Positions 57,687 to 64,000 of a stretch of 64,000 nt of DNA are shown piece after piece. The notes beneath the pieces are model-generated. The model was not told where the DNA came from and did no database searches. It was given only the letters and a program-made list of their open reading frames with translations. Origin of the DNA: CAWHYG01 sp963833505. Its GTDB lineage: Bacteria; Eisenbacteria; RBG-16-71-46; CAIMUX01. The first letter of the stretch is position 1. Every line of letters begins with the position of its first letter. The position numbers were made by a program, and so were the translations under genes. The DNA is taken from assembly GCA_963833505.1 (NCBI GenBank), contig CAWHYG010000007.1, positions 620,001-684,000 of the forward strand, given 5' to 3'.

Positions 57687-57788
57687 CTACTTCTGCCAGA
57701 TCCGCTTCTTGTGCCGGTTCTTCCGGAGGCGCTTCTTGCGCTTGTGCGTGGCGATCTTCTTCCGCTTGCGCTTCTTCCCACAACCCAT
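57687..57788 (-). CDS. AURKAIP1/COX24-type small basic ribosomal-associated protein
   Basis: A 33-residue, strongly basic peptide: MGCGKKRKRKKIATH, then KRKKRLRKNRHKK and IWQK. The K-R-K-K-x-x-x-H-K-x-K-K-R-x-K-K-N-R-H-K-K pattern is that of the bacterial AURKAIP1/COX24 domain proteins, described as small-subunit ribosomal proteins in Bacteroidota and relatives. The ATG at 57788 is preceded by GGAG. The gene is short enough to be missed by standard length filters. It lies 49 bases after the HU gene. Confidence 0.88.
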   Translation of the reverse strand: MGCGKKRKRKKIATHKRKKRLRKNRHKKRIWQK

Positions 57789-57837
57789 GGACTCCAGCCC
57801 TTTCCCCTCTCCGTCGAACCCTGCCGGAAACCCGGAT

Positions 57838-58140
57838 CTACCGATTCCCCATGGCGGGCTTCGTGGCTTGCGCCAGTCGAAGCTTCAGACCTTTCGAGCC
57901 GCGGAACGAGGGCGTCAGACGGGACGGCACCCGCACGGCGGCTCCGGACCCGGGAATCCGCGCCATTCTCCCCGCCCTCCTTCGGACCTGGAAGGTACCG
58001 AAGGTTCGGAGCGCCACGGACTCCCCTTCTGTCAAAGCGCGCTCCACCGTGAGCACGAACGCGTTCACGAAGGCGCGCGCCTGTTCGGGCTGCATGCCCC
58101 GAGCCTGCGCCAGCTCTCTTACCAGCTCTCGTTTCGTCAT
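57838..58140 (-). CDS. HU/IHF family DNA-binding protein
   Basis: A 100-residue nucleoid protein: TKRELVRELAQARGM, ARAFVNAFVLTVERALTEGE, VALRTFGTFQVRRRAGRMARIPGSG, VPSRLTPSFRGSKGLK. This is the HU fold with the DNA-bending arm; the arm tip lacks the usual RNP at the conserved position and reads RIPGSG. ATG 58140 starts the domain; reading to 58233 adds an unrelated leader. Downstream is the small ribosomal peptide gene. Confidence 0.88.
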   Translation of the reverse strand: MTKRELVRELAQARGMQPEQARAFVNAFVLTVERALTEGESVALRTFGTFQVRRRAGRMARIPGSGAAVRVPSRLTPSFRGSKGLKLRLAQATKPAMGNR

Positions 58141-58375
58141 GACCGGCCTGCTGCTCCCGGCTGCATATTTCCGCCGATCCCCTGAGCGAATCTCCGTGGG
58201 GGTGCGGCCGCCGATGAGAACCGAAACAACCATGGCAGTCTAGACAAGCCTTCGGAAGGCTGTCAATGCGGAACCTCCGCCAAACCGCCGCCGGTTCGAG
58301 GCGGATCGGTCAGAGGATGCAACGAGGGGCCGGCGCGGCCGTTTCGGTGCCGGCACCGCCCCCCGGCCCGCGCCG

Positions 58376-59425
58376 TCATCGATATTCCAGGCGCGGTCCG
58401 GAGGGAATGAGGGCCCCGGCCAGGTGACCACCCAGGCGCCGCAAAAGCTCATAGAGTCGGGGCTCCATCGTGCGTTTCGAGAGGGTGGGCGTTTCCGGCG
58501 AAAGCCCCGCCATCACGGCCGCGATCCGGACCGCGTCCTCCTGGTATCCCAGGGTGTCGGCCAGCCCCGCCTCCCTCGCCTGCCGTCCGGAGAGAATCCG
58601 CCCGTCCGCGAGCTCGCGGACTTTCTGCAGCGGGAGCTTGCGCCCTTCGGCCACCGCCTCGGTGAACTGGTCGTAGACGTCGCCGACGATTCCCTGGAGC
58701 ATCGCCCGCTCATCCTCGGTCAGAGCGCGCCACCACCCGCCGAAATCCTTTTTGGGGCCGCTCTTCACGACCTCGACCTGCACGCCGATCTTCTTCATGA
58801 GTTCGCTTGCGTCGGTGAAGCTGAAGATGACGCCGATCGAACCGGTCAAGGTGCCCGGCTCGGCCACGATCTTCTGGGCGGCGCAGGCCAGGTAGTAGCC
58901 GCCGGAAGCCGCCAGCGATCCGAGCGAAGCCACCACCGGGTGCCCGGTCTTCTCGTGGAATTGACGGAGGGCGTGAAACATCTCCTGGGTCGCGGCGACG
59001 CCGCCGCCCGGGCTGTCGATGCGCACCACGAGCGCGGACACGCGGGGGTCCTCTTCCAGACGCTTCAATTCATCGAGGAACTCCGCGGAATCCTGGATCT
59101 CCCCATCCACCTCGATCAGGCCGACGCGATGCCCGAGCGCAAGCGTGGGCGCGCCGCCGCCCCCGCCGCCCAACAGGCCGGCGACCAGGAGCAACGCCAA
59201 GAGGACGCCGCCCAGCACGACCAGAAGGATGCACCCGCCCCTCCATCCGGAGCGCGCCTGTGGAGGTGACGGCGAAGGTGGACGGAAAGGTGGAGGCGGT
59301 GGTGAAGGCGAAGGTGGAGGTGACGGTGGACCTGAAGGTGACGGTGAACGCGGGGGTGGAGGCGGTGGCGGCGGAATCGGCGGAGGCGGCGGCATGGACG
59401 GATCCGGCATGGGCGTCTCAGGCAT
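58376..59425 (-). CDS. sppA: Signal peptide peptidase SppA with proline-rich N-terminus
   Basis: A 349-residue membrane-anchored serine protease of the short SppA type. Residues ~5-60 are Pro/Ser-rich (encoded by a repetitive GGTGGAGG-like sequence), then one transmembrane helix (GGCILLVVLGGVLLALLLVAGLL). The catalytic domain shows VVRIDSPGGGV, SLAASGGYY (nucleophile Ser174) and EVVKSGPKKD (candidate general-base Lys221). It would cut remnant signal peptides or other membrane proteins. ATG 59425 has GGAGGGG upstream and overlaps the end of the second BMC-P gene by 8 bases, placing it in the microcompartment transcript. Confidence 0.9.
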   Translation of the reverse strand: MPETPMPDPSMPPPPPIPPPPPPPPRSPSPSGPPSPPPSPSPPPPPFRPPSPSPPQARSGWRGGCILLVVLGGVLLALLLVAGLLGGGGGGAPTLALGHRVGLIEVDGEIQDSAEFLDELKRLEEDPRVSALVVRIDSPGGGVAATQEMFHALRQFHEKTGHPVVASLGSLAASGGYYLACAAQKIVAEPGTLTGSIGVIFSFTDASELMKKIGVQVEVVKSGPKKDFGGWWRALTEDERAMLQGIVGDVYDQFTEAVAEGRKLPLQKVRELADGRILSGRQAREAGLADTLGYQEDAVRIAAVMAGLSPETPTLSKRTMEPRLYELLRRLGGHLAGALIPSGPRLEYR

Positions 59426-59843
59426 GGTACCCCTCCGGAGCCCCTGCTCGCAGCCGGTCCATCCGGCTCTCATCGACGATTCCGAGCACGGCCGCGTCGA
59501 CCGGGCAGAAGGGATCGTCCAGCGCGTGCGCGGCCTCGCGGCTGCGCACGAAGAAGACGCGCGTGCCCCGCCCGGCCTGCGTCACGTCCACCGCGGCCAG
59601 CGGCGATCCCGCCCGCCGGCCGTCCTCGTCGATCGGTTCGATCCACACGATCTTCCGGCCCCGCAGAGACTCGACCGCCCGGGTCGCAACGACGGTGCCC
59701 AAAATCCTCGCCTCTTCCAAGTCGCCTGCTCCCGGTGTCGGCCTTGTCGGCCCTTCGGTGTTCTTCGAGCCGCCCGCTCCCGGACCTGTTCGCTCGCAGG
59801 CCGGAGCTGGGGGCAGCGGGATCCGGAGCGCCCTCCGGCTCAA
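59418..59843 (-). CDS. Microcompartment vertex protein BMC-P (EutN/CcmL family), second copy
   Basis: A pentameric shell-cap protein: ARILGTVVATRAVESLRGRKIVWIEP, VDVTQAGRGTRVFFVRSREAA, PVDAAVLGIVDESRM. If the ATG at 59843 (overlapping the BMC-T stop by 4 bases) is used, there are ~43 extra N-terminal residues rich in Pro/Gly/Arg before the domain. A TTG at 59720 would give a standard length. Unlike BMC-P1 it has a poorly conserved central strand (GSPLAAVDV). Overlaps sppA by 8 bases. Confidence 0.85.
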   Translation of the reverse strand: MSRRALRIPLPPAPACERTGPGAGGSKNTEGPTRPTPGAGDLEEARILGTVVATRAVESLRGRKIVWIEPIDEDGRRAGSPLAAVDVTQAGRGTRVFFVRSREAAHALDDPFCPVDAAVLGIVDESRMDRLRAGAPEGYHA

Positions 59844-60457
59844 AGGATCTCGGTTCCCTCGACGAAACCCCAGCTCGCCGCCAGCACCCGGCGCGCCACG
59901 GAGGCTTCAGGCCGCGCGAGCAAAGTCGCGCCGACCCAGCGCCCATGGCTTCTCGCCCGCGCCTCGACGATTTCCAGCGCGGCCTCGACCATATCCTGTC
60001 TTCCTTCGAAAATCCCGAAGGCTTTTCCGGCGATTCCGCGGGTCAGATGAATCTGCAGCAGGCGGACCGCCGCGCCTTTGAGGCTGCCGTCGGCGCCGTC
60101 GAGAACGGCGGCCGCGGAAGCGGTTTCAAAGAGACCGAGGGAATCGACCGGGCCCTCGCGCGGCCCGGAGCGCAGGGCGTCGAGCACTCCCGGCGCCACC
60201 TCGGGAAGGAAAAGGCGGTCGTGCGCCGGACCGGCGATCTCCAGGCCGCGCAGGTAGGAGGATTCCACCTCGCCGACCGGCCCGCCGACCACGATGAGAA
60301 AGCGCCCGGGGGGAATCGGATCGGCCGCCAGGATCTCGATCCGGGCCATCTTGGCCATCTCGTCGATCGTCGCGATTCCGCGATGGATGGTCTCGCACTC
60401 GAGCACGGCGATGGATTCCGGAGCCGATCCTCTTCCCCGATCCGCCGCGTTCGCCAC
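59840..60457 (-). CDS. Microcompartment trimeric shell protein BMC-T (tandem BMC domains)
   Basis: A 205-residue protein with two fused BMC domains. Domain 1 is ESIAVLECETIHRGIATIDEMAK to ESSYLRGLEIAG, residues ~14-90. Domain 2 is SLGLFETASAAAVLDGADGSLK through GIAGKAFGIFEG to VGATLLARP, residues ~105-190. It would form a pseudohexameric trimer with a larger pore. The order and wording (RGI, GIAGKAF, ARP) recall the BMC-T1 type of Haliangium ochraceum (from memory). No Fe-S Cys cluster is present. It lies 21 bases downstream of the aldehyde dehydrogenase. Confidence 0.92.
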   Translation of the reverse strand: MANAADRGRGSAPESIAVLECETIHRGIATIDEMAKMARIEILAADPIPPGRFLIVVGGPVGEVESSYLRGLEIAGPAHDRLFLPEVAPGVLDALRSGPREGPVDSLGLFETASAAAVLDGADGSLKGAAVRLLQIHLTRGIAGKAFGIFEGRQDMVEAALEIVEARARSHGRWVGATLLARPEASVARRVLAASWGFVEGTEIL

Positions 60458-60478
60458 CTCGTCCCCCTTACCCGCCGG

Positions 60479-61903
60479 CTAGACGATCCGGAAGGAACCG
60501 ACCAGCGTGCAGCGCCGCAATCGGCAGAAGTTCCGGGCCGTGGTCAGACCTTCTCCGGTCGCGCCGGCGATCGTGAAGGAGGTGTACCCTTCGCCGCCCA
60601 GGCCCAGACCGGCGTAGGACGGGCCGTTCTTCACGAAGATCGACGTGTCGACACGCCGGGCCATCCGGCTGAGCCGGACGACGTCCCGGCTGTGCATCGT
60701 CGCCGTATGGCGGTTCCCCCGTTCCGCCGCGACGGCGAGGTCCATCGCCTCCTCCGCCGATTTCGTCCGCACCAGCGGCAGCACCGGCAGGAGTTGCTCC
60801 GTCCAGACGAGAGGGTGATCCGGCGGCACCTCCGCCAGGACCAGGCGCACGTCGGATCCGGCGCGAACGCCGATGGCTTCGAGGATCCGGCCGGCGTCCT
60901 GACCGACCCATTCCTTCCGCACCTGGCTCTCCCGCTCGCGATCGGCCAGGATGAGGCCCGAGAGGCGCTCGATCTGCGCGCCGCGGATTTCGTGGGCGCC
61001 ATGAGCCGCCATCGCGGCCTTCAGCCGATCGGCCACCGCCGCGACCACGAACACTTCCTTTTCGTCGGTGCAGACGATGTTGTTGTCGAGGGATGCGCCG
61101 GCCACGATGTCCCTCCCCGCCTCGTCCAGATCCGCGGTCTCATCCACGACCACCGGCGGGTTGCCCGGCCCCGCGCCGATGACGCGCTTGCCGGAGCGGA
61201 GCGCCTCGCGCACGACGCCCGGCCCGCCGGTCACGACGAGAAGACGGATGGCGGCATGGCGCATCAGCTCCTGCGCGCGCTCGATGGTCGGATCGAGAAG
61301 CGCAGAGAGCAAAGGCGACGGGCCCCCGGCGGCGGCGATCGCGCGATTCAGGGCCGCGATCATGTGCGCGGACACGCCGCGAGCCAGCGGATGGGGACAG
61401 AAGACGGCGGCGTTGCCGGCGGCCACCATCCCGATGGCGTTGCAGATGATCGTCTCCGTCGGATTGGTGCAGGGCGTGATCACTCCGAGCACGCCCCAGG
61501 GCGCAAGCTCCTGAAGGGTGAGCCCGTGGTCGCCGGAGACAGCCCAGGCTTCCAGGATCTCGATCCCCGGAGTCTTCTCCGTGACGAGCAGGTTCTTCCG
61601 CACCTTGTCGTCGGCGCGGCCGAGGCGCGTCTCGGCCACGGCGAGACGGGAGACCTCGGCGATTTCGGCCCGCGCCGCGGCGCGCATGGCGGAGATGATC
61701 TCGCGCCGTTTCTCGAGCGGGATCTCCTGGAATTCGCGGAAGGCGCGGCCGGCCGCTTCGCACGCGGCGTCGAGCTCATGGAACAGGCCGGGACCCTCCG
61801 GATTCGGCGGCTCGGCCGGCGGCGGCGCGTTCAACCGCTGAAGCACTTCCTGGATGATCGACTCCAGAAGCGCCGGGTCGAGCGGAGGGGTGGTTCCGTG
61901 CAT
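60479..61903 (-). CDS. Microcompartment CoA-acylating aldehyde dehydrogenase (PduP/EutE-like)
   Basis: A 474-residue enzyme that would oxidise an aldehyde to acyl-CoA with NAD+ and CoA inside the shell. The catalytic Cys278 lies in NNIVCTDEKEV. Other PduP/EutE signs are PWGVLGVITPCTNPTETI, GGPGVVREAL and GGEGYTSFTIAGATGEGLT. The N-terminus, DPALLESIIQEVLQRL, is an amphipathic helix followed by a Pro-rich linker, as in encapsulation peptides that dock cargo to shell proteins. The aldehyde substrate cannot be told; it is the only recognisable cargo enzyme of the operon. Confidence 0.93.
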   Translation of the reverse strand: MHGTTPPLDPALLESIIQEVLQRLNAPPPAEPPNPEGPGLFHELDAACEAAGRAFREFQEIPLEKRREIISAMRAAARAEIAEVSRLAVAETRLGRADDKVRKNLLVTEKTPGIEILEAWAVSGDHGLTLQELAPWGVLGVITPCTNPTETIICNAIGMVAAGNAAVFCPHPLARGVSAHMIAALNRAIAAAGGPSPLLSALLDPTIERAQELMRHAAIRLLVVTGGPGVVREALRSGKRVIGAGPGNPPVVVDETADLDEAGRDIVAGASLDNNIVCTDEKEVFVVAAVADRLKAAMAAHGAHEIRGAQIERLSGLILADRERESQVRKEWVGQDAGRILEAIGVRAGSDVRLVLAEVPPDHPLVWTEQLLPVLPLVRTKSAEEAMDLAVAAERGNRHTATMHSRDVVRLSRMARRVDTSIFVKNGPSYAGLGLGGEGYTSFTIAGATGEGLTTARNFCRLRRCTLVGSFRIV

Positions 61904-61906
61904 CGA

Positions 61907-62197
61907 TCACCCCTTGCGGAAGACGGAGGTTCCGCCGACTTCCAGCTCGTCGACGATCGCCATGATCACCGCGTCCACCGGCCGGTCGCGCGTGATCTCG
62001 GTCAGCCGCGCGGAGCTGCCGACGGCGTAAAGCACGACCTCGCCGGCTCCGGCGCTGACCGCGTCCGCGGCCACGACCTGGCGCCCGGTCGGGGCGAGCC
62101 CTTCGCCCAGTTCGTCGACCAGGAGAAATCGGATCCCGGCCAGGTTCGGATCCTTACGGGTCGCGACCACGGTGCCGGCGACCCTGCCCAGCAGCAT
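61907..62197 (-). CDS. Microcompartment vertex protein BMC-P (EutN/CcmL family)
   Basis: A 96-residue pentamer-forming shell protein: LLGRVAGTVVATRKDPNLAG, LLVDELGEGLAPTG, AADAVSAGAGEVVLYAVGSSAR and RPVDAVIMAIVDELEVGG. All beta-barrel strands are present and the length is standard. It closely follows the pattern of the H. ochraceum BMC-P as I recall it. The stop is 3 bases from the aldehyde dehydrogenase start and its own start is 13 bases from the BMC-H stop. Confidence 0.95.
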   Translation of the reverse strand: MLLGRVAGTVVATRKDPNLAGIRFLLVDELGEGLAPTGRQVVAADAVSAGAGEVVLYAVGSSARLTEITRDRPVDAVIMAIVDELEVGGTSVFRKG

Positions 62198-62210
62198 CGG
62201 GCTCTCCCGC

Positions 62211-62513
62211 TCAGGCTTTGCGCGGAGCGCCGGCCTTGGAGGCGGTCACCGGCAGGTTCTCGTCGACCCCCGGATGCGGCCTCGGGATCACATGCACGCT
62301 GATGACCTCGCCCACCTTGCCAGCGGCGAGGCTGCCCGCCTCGGTCGCGGCTCGCACTGCGGCGACGTCTCCTCGGACCACCGCCGTGACGTATCCTCCG
62401 CCGATCTTCTCGTAGCCGACCAGGGTGACCCGGGCGGCCTTGAGCATGGCGTCGGCCGCTTCGACCATGGCCACGAACCCGCGGGTTTCGATCAGGCCCA
62501 GAGCTTCTTCCAT
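62211..62513 (-). CDS. Microcompartment hexameric shell protein BMC-H
   Basis: A 100-residue single BMC domain: LGLIETRGFVAMVEAADAML, LVGYEKIGGGYVTAVVRGD (pore loop KIGGG), VAAVRAATEAG, GEVISVHVIPRPH. Length and motifs match EutM/PduA-type hexamers that tile shell facets, and the wording is close to the H. ochraceum BMC-H (from memory). The ATG at 62513 has GGAGGG upstream. First gene of the operon. Confidence 0.96.
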   Translation of the reverse strand: MEEALGLIETRGFVAMVEAADAMLKAARVTLVGYEKIGGGYVTAVVRGDVAAVRAATEAGSLAAGKVGEVISVHVIPRPHPGVDENLPVTASKAGAPRKA

Positions 62514-63290
62514 CGCGCGCCCTCCGTCCCTCGTTCCATGGGGATGCCGTGTCTCGCGGCAGGACCGTAACAGACCGCGGTGGTTCGCGAAAGCGGCAAT
62601 CCGCGAGGGGCCCGCCCGGTGCCGGGGACTGTCCGGGTGGTGCAGAGGCCGCTTTGGGTTCCGCGAGGCGATGGCTGGACATCCCGCGGCACGTTGGCCG
62701 GGTGACGGCGATCATCCGGGCGGCGCAGAAGCCGCAAACGTGAGGATCCCCCGCGTGGTGGGCGGCGCGAACGCGACCTCAACCTTTTGTTTCCGGTTGC
62801 CAGGTTTGCGCGGAGCGCGCCGGCATCCCATCCTGCAGGGGATCCCGGTTCTTTCGGCCGCGGCCTCGCCGCGGTTTCTTGGATGATACGCGCAATCGCC
62901 GTACCGATATATGGAATTTCTGAAATTGTCCGTGTGAGCGGAAAGTCTCCGCATCGTTTCCGGCACCCGAACTTGTTACGGTTTCAGACATTAGCGGACG
63001 TTGCTCCCGGACTACGAGAGCCCGCCGAGCTGCCTCGCGGGCCGACCCGGGGACGCGCAGGGGATCGCAAACCGGGTCGTTGCTCCCAGCTTTTGGGTGA
63101 ATCAACCCGATTCGTCTCCGGAATCTGATACCCGGCCAGCCAAGACGTGACCAGAATCAAGCGGACCACACTGCGATGGGCGAAAGGTCGGCCCGGTCGG
63201 AGTCGCCTTCGGACGAGGCGCGAAACAAACGGGCCCGGCCAGCGGCTCGTAGAGCGCCGGCCGGGCCGATCCGATGCTGAAGCCGATCGG
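62514..63290. other. Upstream region of the microcompartment operon
   Basis: About 780 bases without a supported gene. The left part must hold the operon promoter and ribosome-binding site (GGACGGAGGG). The middle, around 62890-62990, is less GC-rich (CCGATATATGGAATTTCTGAAATTG-like) and may contain a promoter or regulator site. The right end contains the terminator of the Ig-repeat gene. I cannot assign -10/-35 boxes with confidence. Confidence 0.5.
63224..63268 (-). terminator. Rho-independent terminator of the Ig-repeat protein gene
   Basis: GGCCCGGCC (63232-63240) pairs with GGCCGGGCC (63259-63267), with further pairing inside (AGCGGCTC / GAGCGCC). On the minus strand it is followed by CGTTTGTTTCG. 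It lies 23 bases past the stop at 63291. Confidence 0.8.
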
Positions 63291-64000
63291 TCAGTTCCCG
63301 ATCGTGATCGTCTTGCGCAGGATCATGTCGCCGCCGTATCCCGGATCCCTGTCCCGAACCTGCACGATCACCTGCCCGTCGGCCGCCGGCGCCACGTACT
63401 TGAGGCCGCCTGCGATCCCGTAGCCGTCGGTCACGCCCGTGGTGTCGACCGTACCCCCCGTCGCGCTGATGGAGAGCCGATGACCGCCCAGGCGATTGCC
63501 GAAGGCGTCCTCGACCAGGACCATGAAGAAGGTCAAGGAAGAGGGCGGGACGTTTCCAAGGTCGAAGCTCGAGTTCGTTCCGGAGGCCGCGCCGGTCAAC
63601 AAACGGACGTGAACGGTGGCGGTGGCCCCGCCGAGTCCCGCGGTGGCCGTGATGATGTCGGTGCCGCCGATGCCGTCGTCGGGGATGGTGTAGGAGTAGT
63701 CCTGGGTGAGCGGCATCGCCGTGTAGGTCGCCTTCGAGATGCTGGCGTTGCAGCCGTCGACCGTGGTCGTCTGGCCGGAAACCTGCCCGTAAAGCGCCGC
63801 ATAGTCGACCTCGGTTCCCTTGTGCATGAAGAGGCCGTTGCCGTCCAGCACGCTGACTTCGAGCGGCATCGTCGACTTGCCGTCGGCCGGCATCGAAACC
63901 AACCCCACCGGAACCACGAACTGCGCGGAGGCCGAAAGTCCCGAAGCGATGAAGCTGCTCTGCGCGACGAGCGCTCCTCCGTTCGTCTCGGCCAGGATGG
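63291..64000 (-). CDS. Surface protein with Ig-like (invasin/Big_1-type) repeats (partial)
   Basis: The frame stays open to the right edge, so the N-terminus lies outside. The visible ~236 residues contain beta-sandwich repeats of the Ig-like, invasin-like type: VGLVSMPADGKSTMPLEVSVLDGNG, TYTAMPLTQDYSYTIPDDG, SLTFFMVLVEDAFGNRLGGHRLSISATGGTV, DGQVIVQVRDRDPGYGGD. The 'G..vT.D.G...' phrasing is typical of extracellular adhesin-like proteins. It ends KTITIGN without a FlgD-type sorting domain. Function: probable surface adhesin or structural protein. Confidence 0.7.
   Translation of the reverse strand, partial: ILAETNGGALVAQSSFIASGLSASAQFVVPVGLVSMPADGKSTMPLEVSVLDGNGLFMHKGTEVDYAALYGQVSGQTTTVDGCNASISKATYTAMPLTQDYSYTIPDDGIGGTDIITATAGLGGATATVHVRLLTGAASGTNSSFDLGNVPPSSLTFFMVLVEDAFGNRLGGHRLSISATGGTVDTTGVTDGYGIAGGLKYVAPAADGQVIVQVRDRDPGYGGDMILRKTITIGN

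Noticed and set aside
59735..62302. Long plus-strand frame opposite the microcompartment genes
   Set aside because: High-GC antisense shadow; the minus strand holds clearly recognisable BMC and aldehyde dehydrogenase genes.

Overview
This is about 64 kb of GC-rich bacterial chromosome, packed with protein genes on both strands. I see no rRNA, tRNA or CRISPR array. The lineage is probably in or near the FCB superphylum, for example a Candidatus Eisenbacteria-like group. Four observations point there: five proteins or fragments end in FlgD-type Ig-like C-terminal (sorting-like) domains, there is a PorV/PorQ-type barrel, a lipoprotein of the 'GGGPEDxTPP' Big_5 kind, and a 33-residue AURKAIP1/COX24-type basic peptide. 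The assignment is inference; no marker rRNA is present.

Layout. 1-2.0 kb: partial Big_5 lipoprotein and argF. 2.4-12.4 kb: an MFS permease, an MNT/HEPN pair, and a mannoside-type block (GH130 phosphorylase, CBM9-like protein, sodium:solute symporter, GH38 alpha-mannosidase) with overlapping or closely spaced genes. 12.4-25 kb: an accessory zone with secreted proteins carrying the C-terminal sorting domain, an FG-GAP repeat gene split by an IS21-family element that has two extra ORFs, and a group II intron with its reverse transcriptase. 25-33 kb: a ZU5-type lipoprotein, then secA-xerC-hslV-hslU on the minus strand, with overlaps at secA/xerC and xerC/hslV. 33-44.6 kb: secreted glycosidase-like protein, polyprenol-kinase-like membrane protein, lytic transglycosylase, purH, purC, purN and comEC. 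44.7-55 kb: secreted metalloprotease, pseudophosphatase-PEGA protein, TPR, BON and FHA-GAF-SpoIIE proteins, PorV-like barrel, DUF2087 and PilZ proteins. 55-58.2 kb: RNase R family enzyme, the tiny AURKAIP1/COX24 peptide and HU. 58.4-62.5 kb: a compact bacterial microcompartment operon (BMC-H, BMC-P, acylating aldehyde dehydrogenase, tandem BMC-T, second BMC-P, then an overlapping sppA). 63.3-64 kb: a partial Ig-repeat protein.

Systems. The microcompartment operon resembles the Haliangium ochraceum shell type and has a single obvious cargo enzyme. Its job would be to confine an aldehyde and convert it to acyl-CoA; no aldehyde-generating enzyme lies beside it in this window. The GH130/GH38/transporter block would import and dismantle mannose-containing oligosaccharides. 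The sorting-domain proteins and PorV-like barrel suggest a type IX-like secretion route.

Two window-wide oddities stand out. First, short imperfect tandem repeats, each with its own sequence and mostly a unit length divisible by three, sit inside housekeeping enzymes (GH38, PurH, HslV leader, ComEC) and in gene borders. Second, single-copy genes secA and the lytic transglycosylase carry frameshifts (one and two), which may be real lesions or assembly errors.
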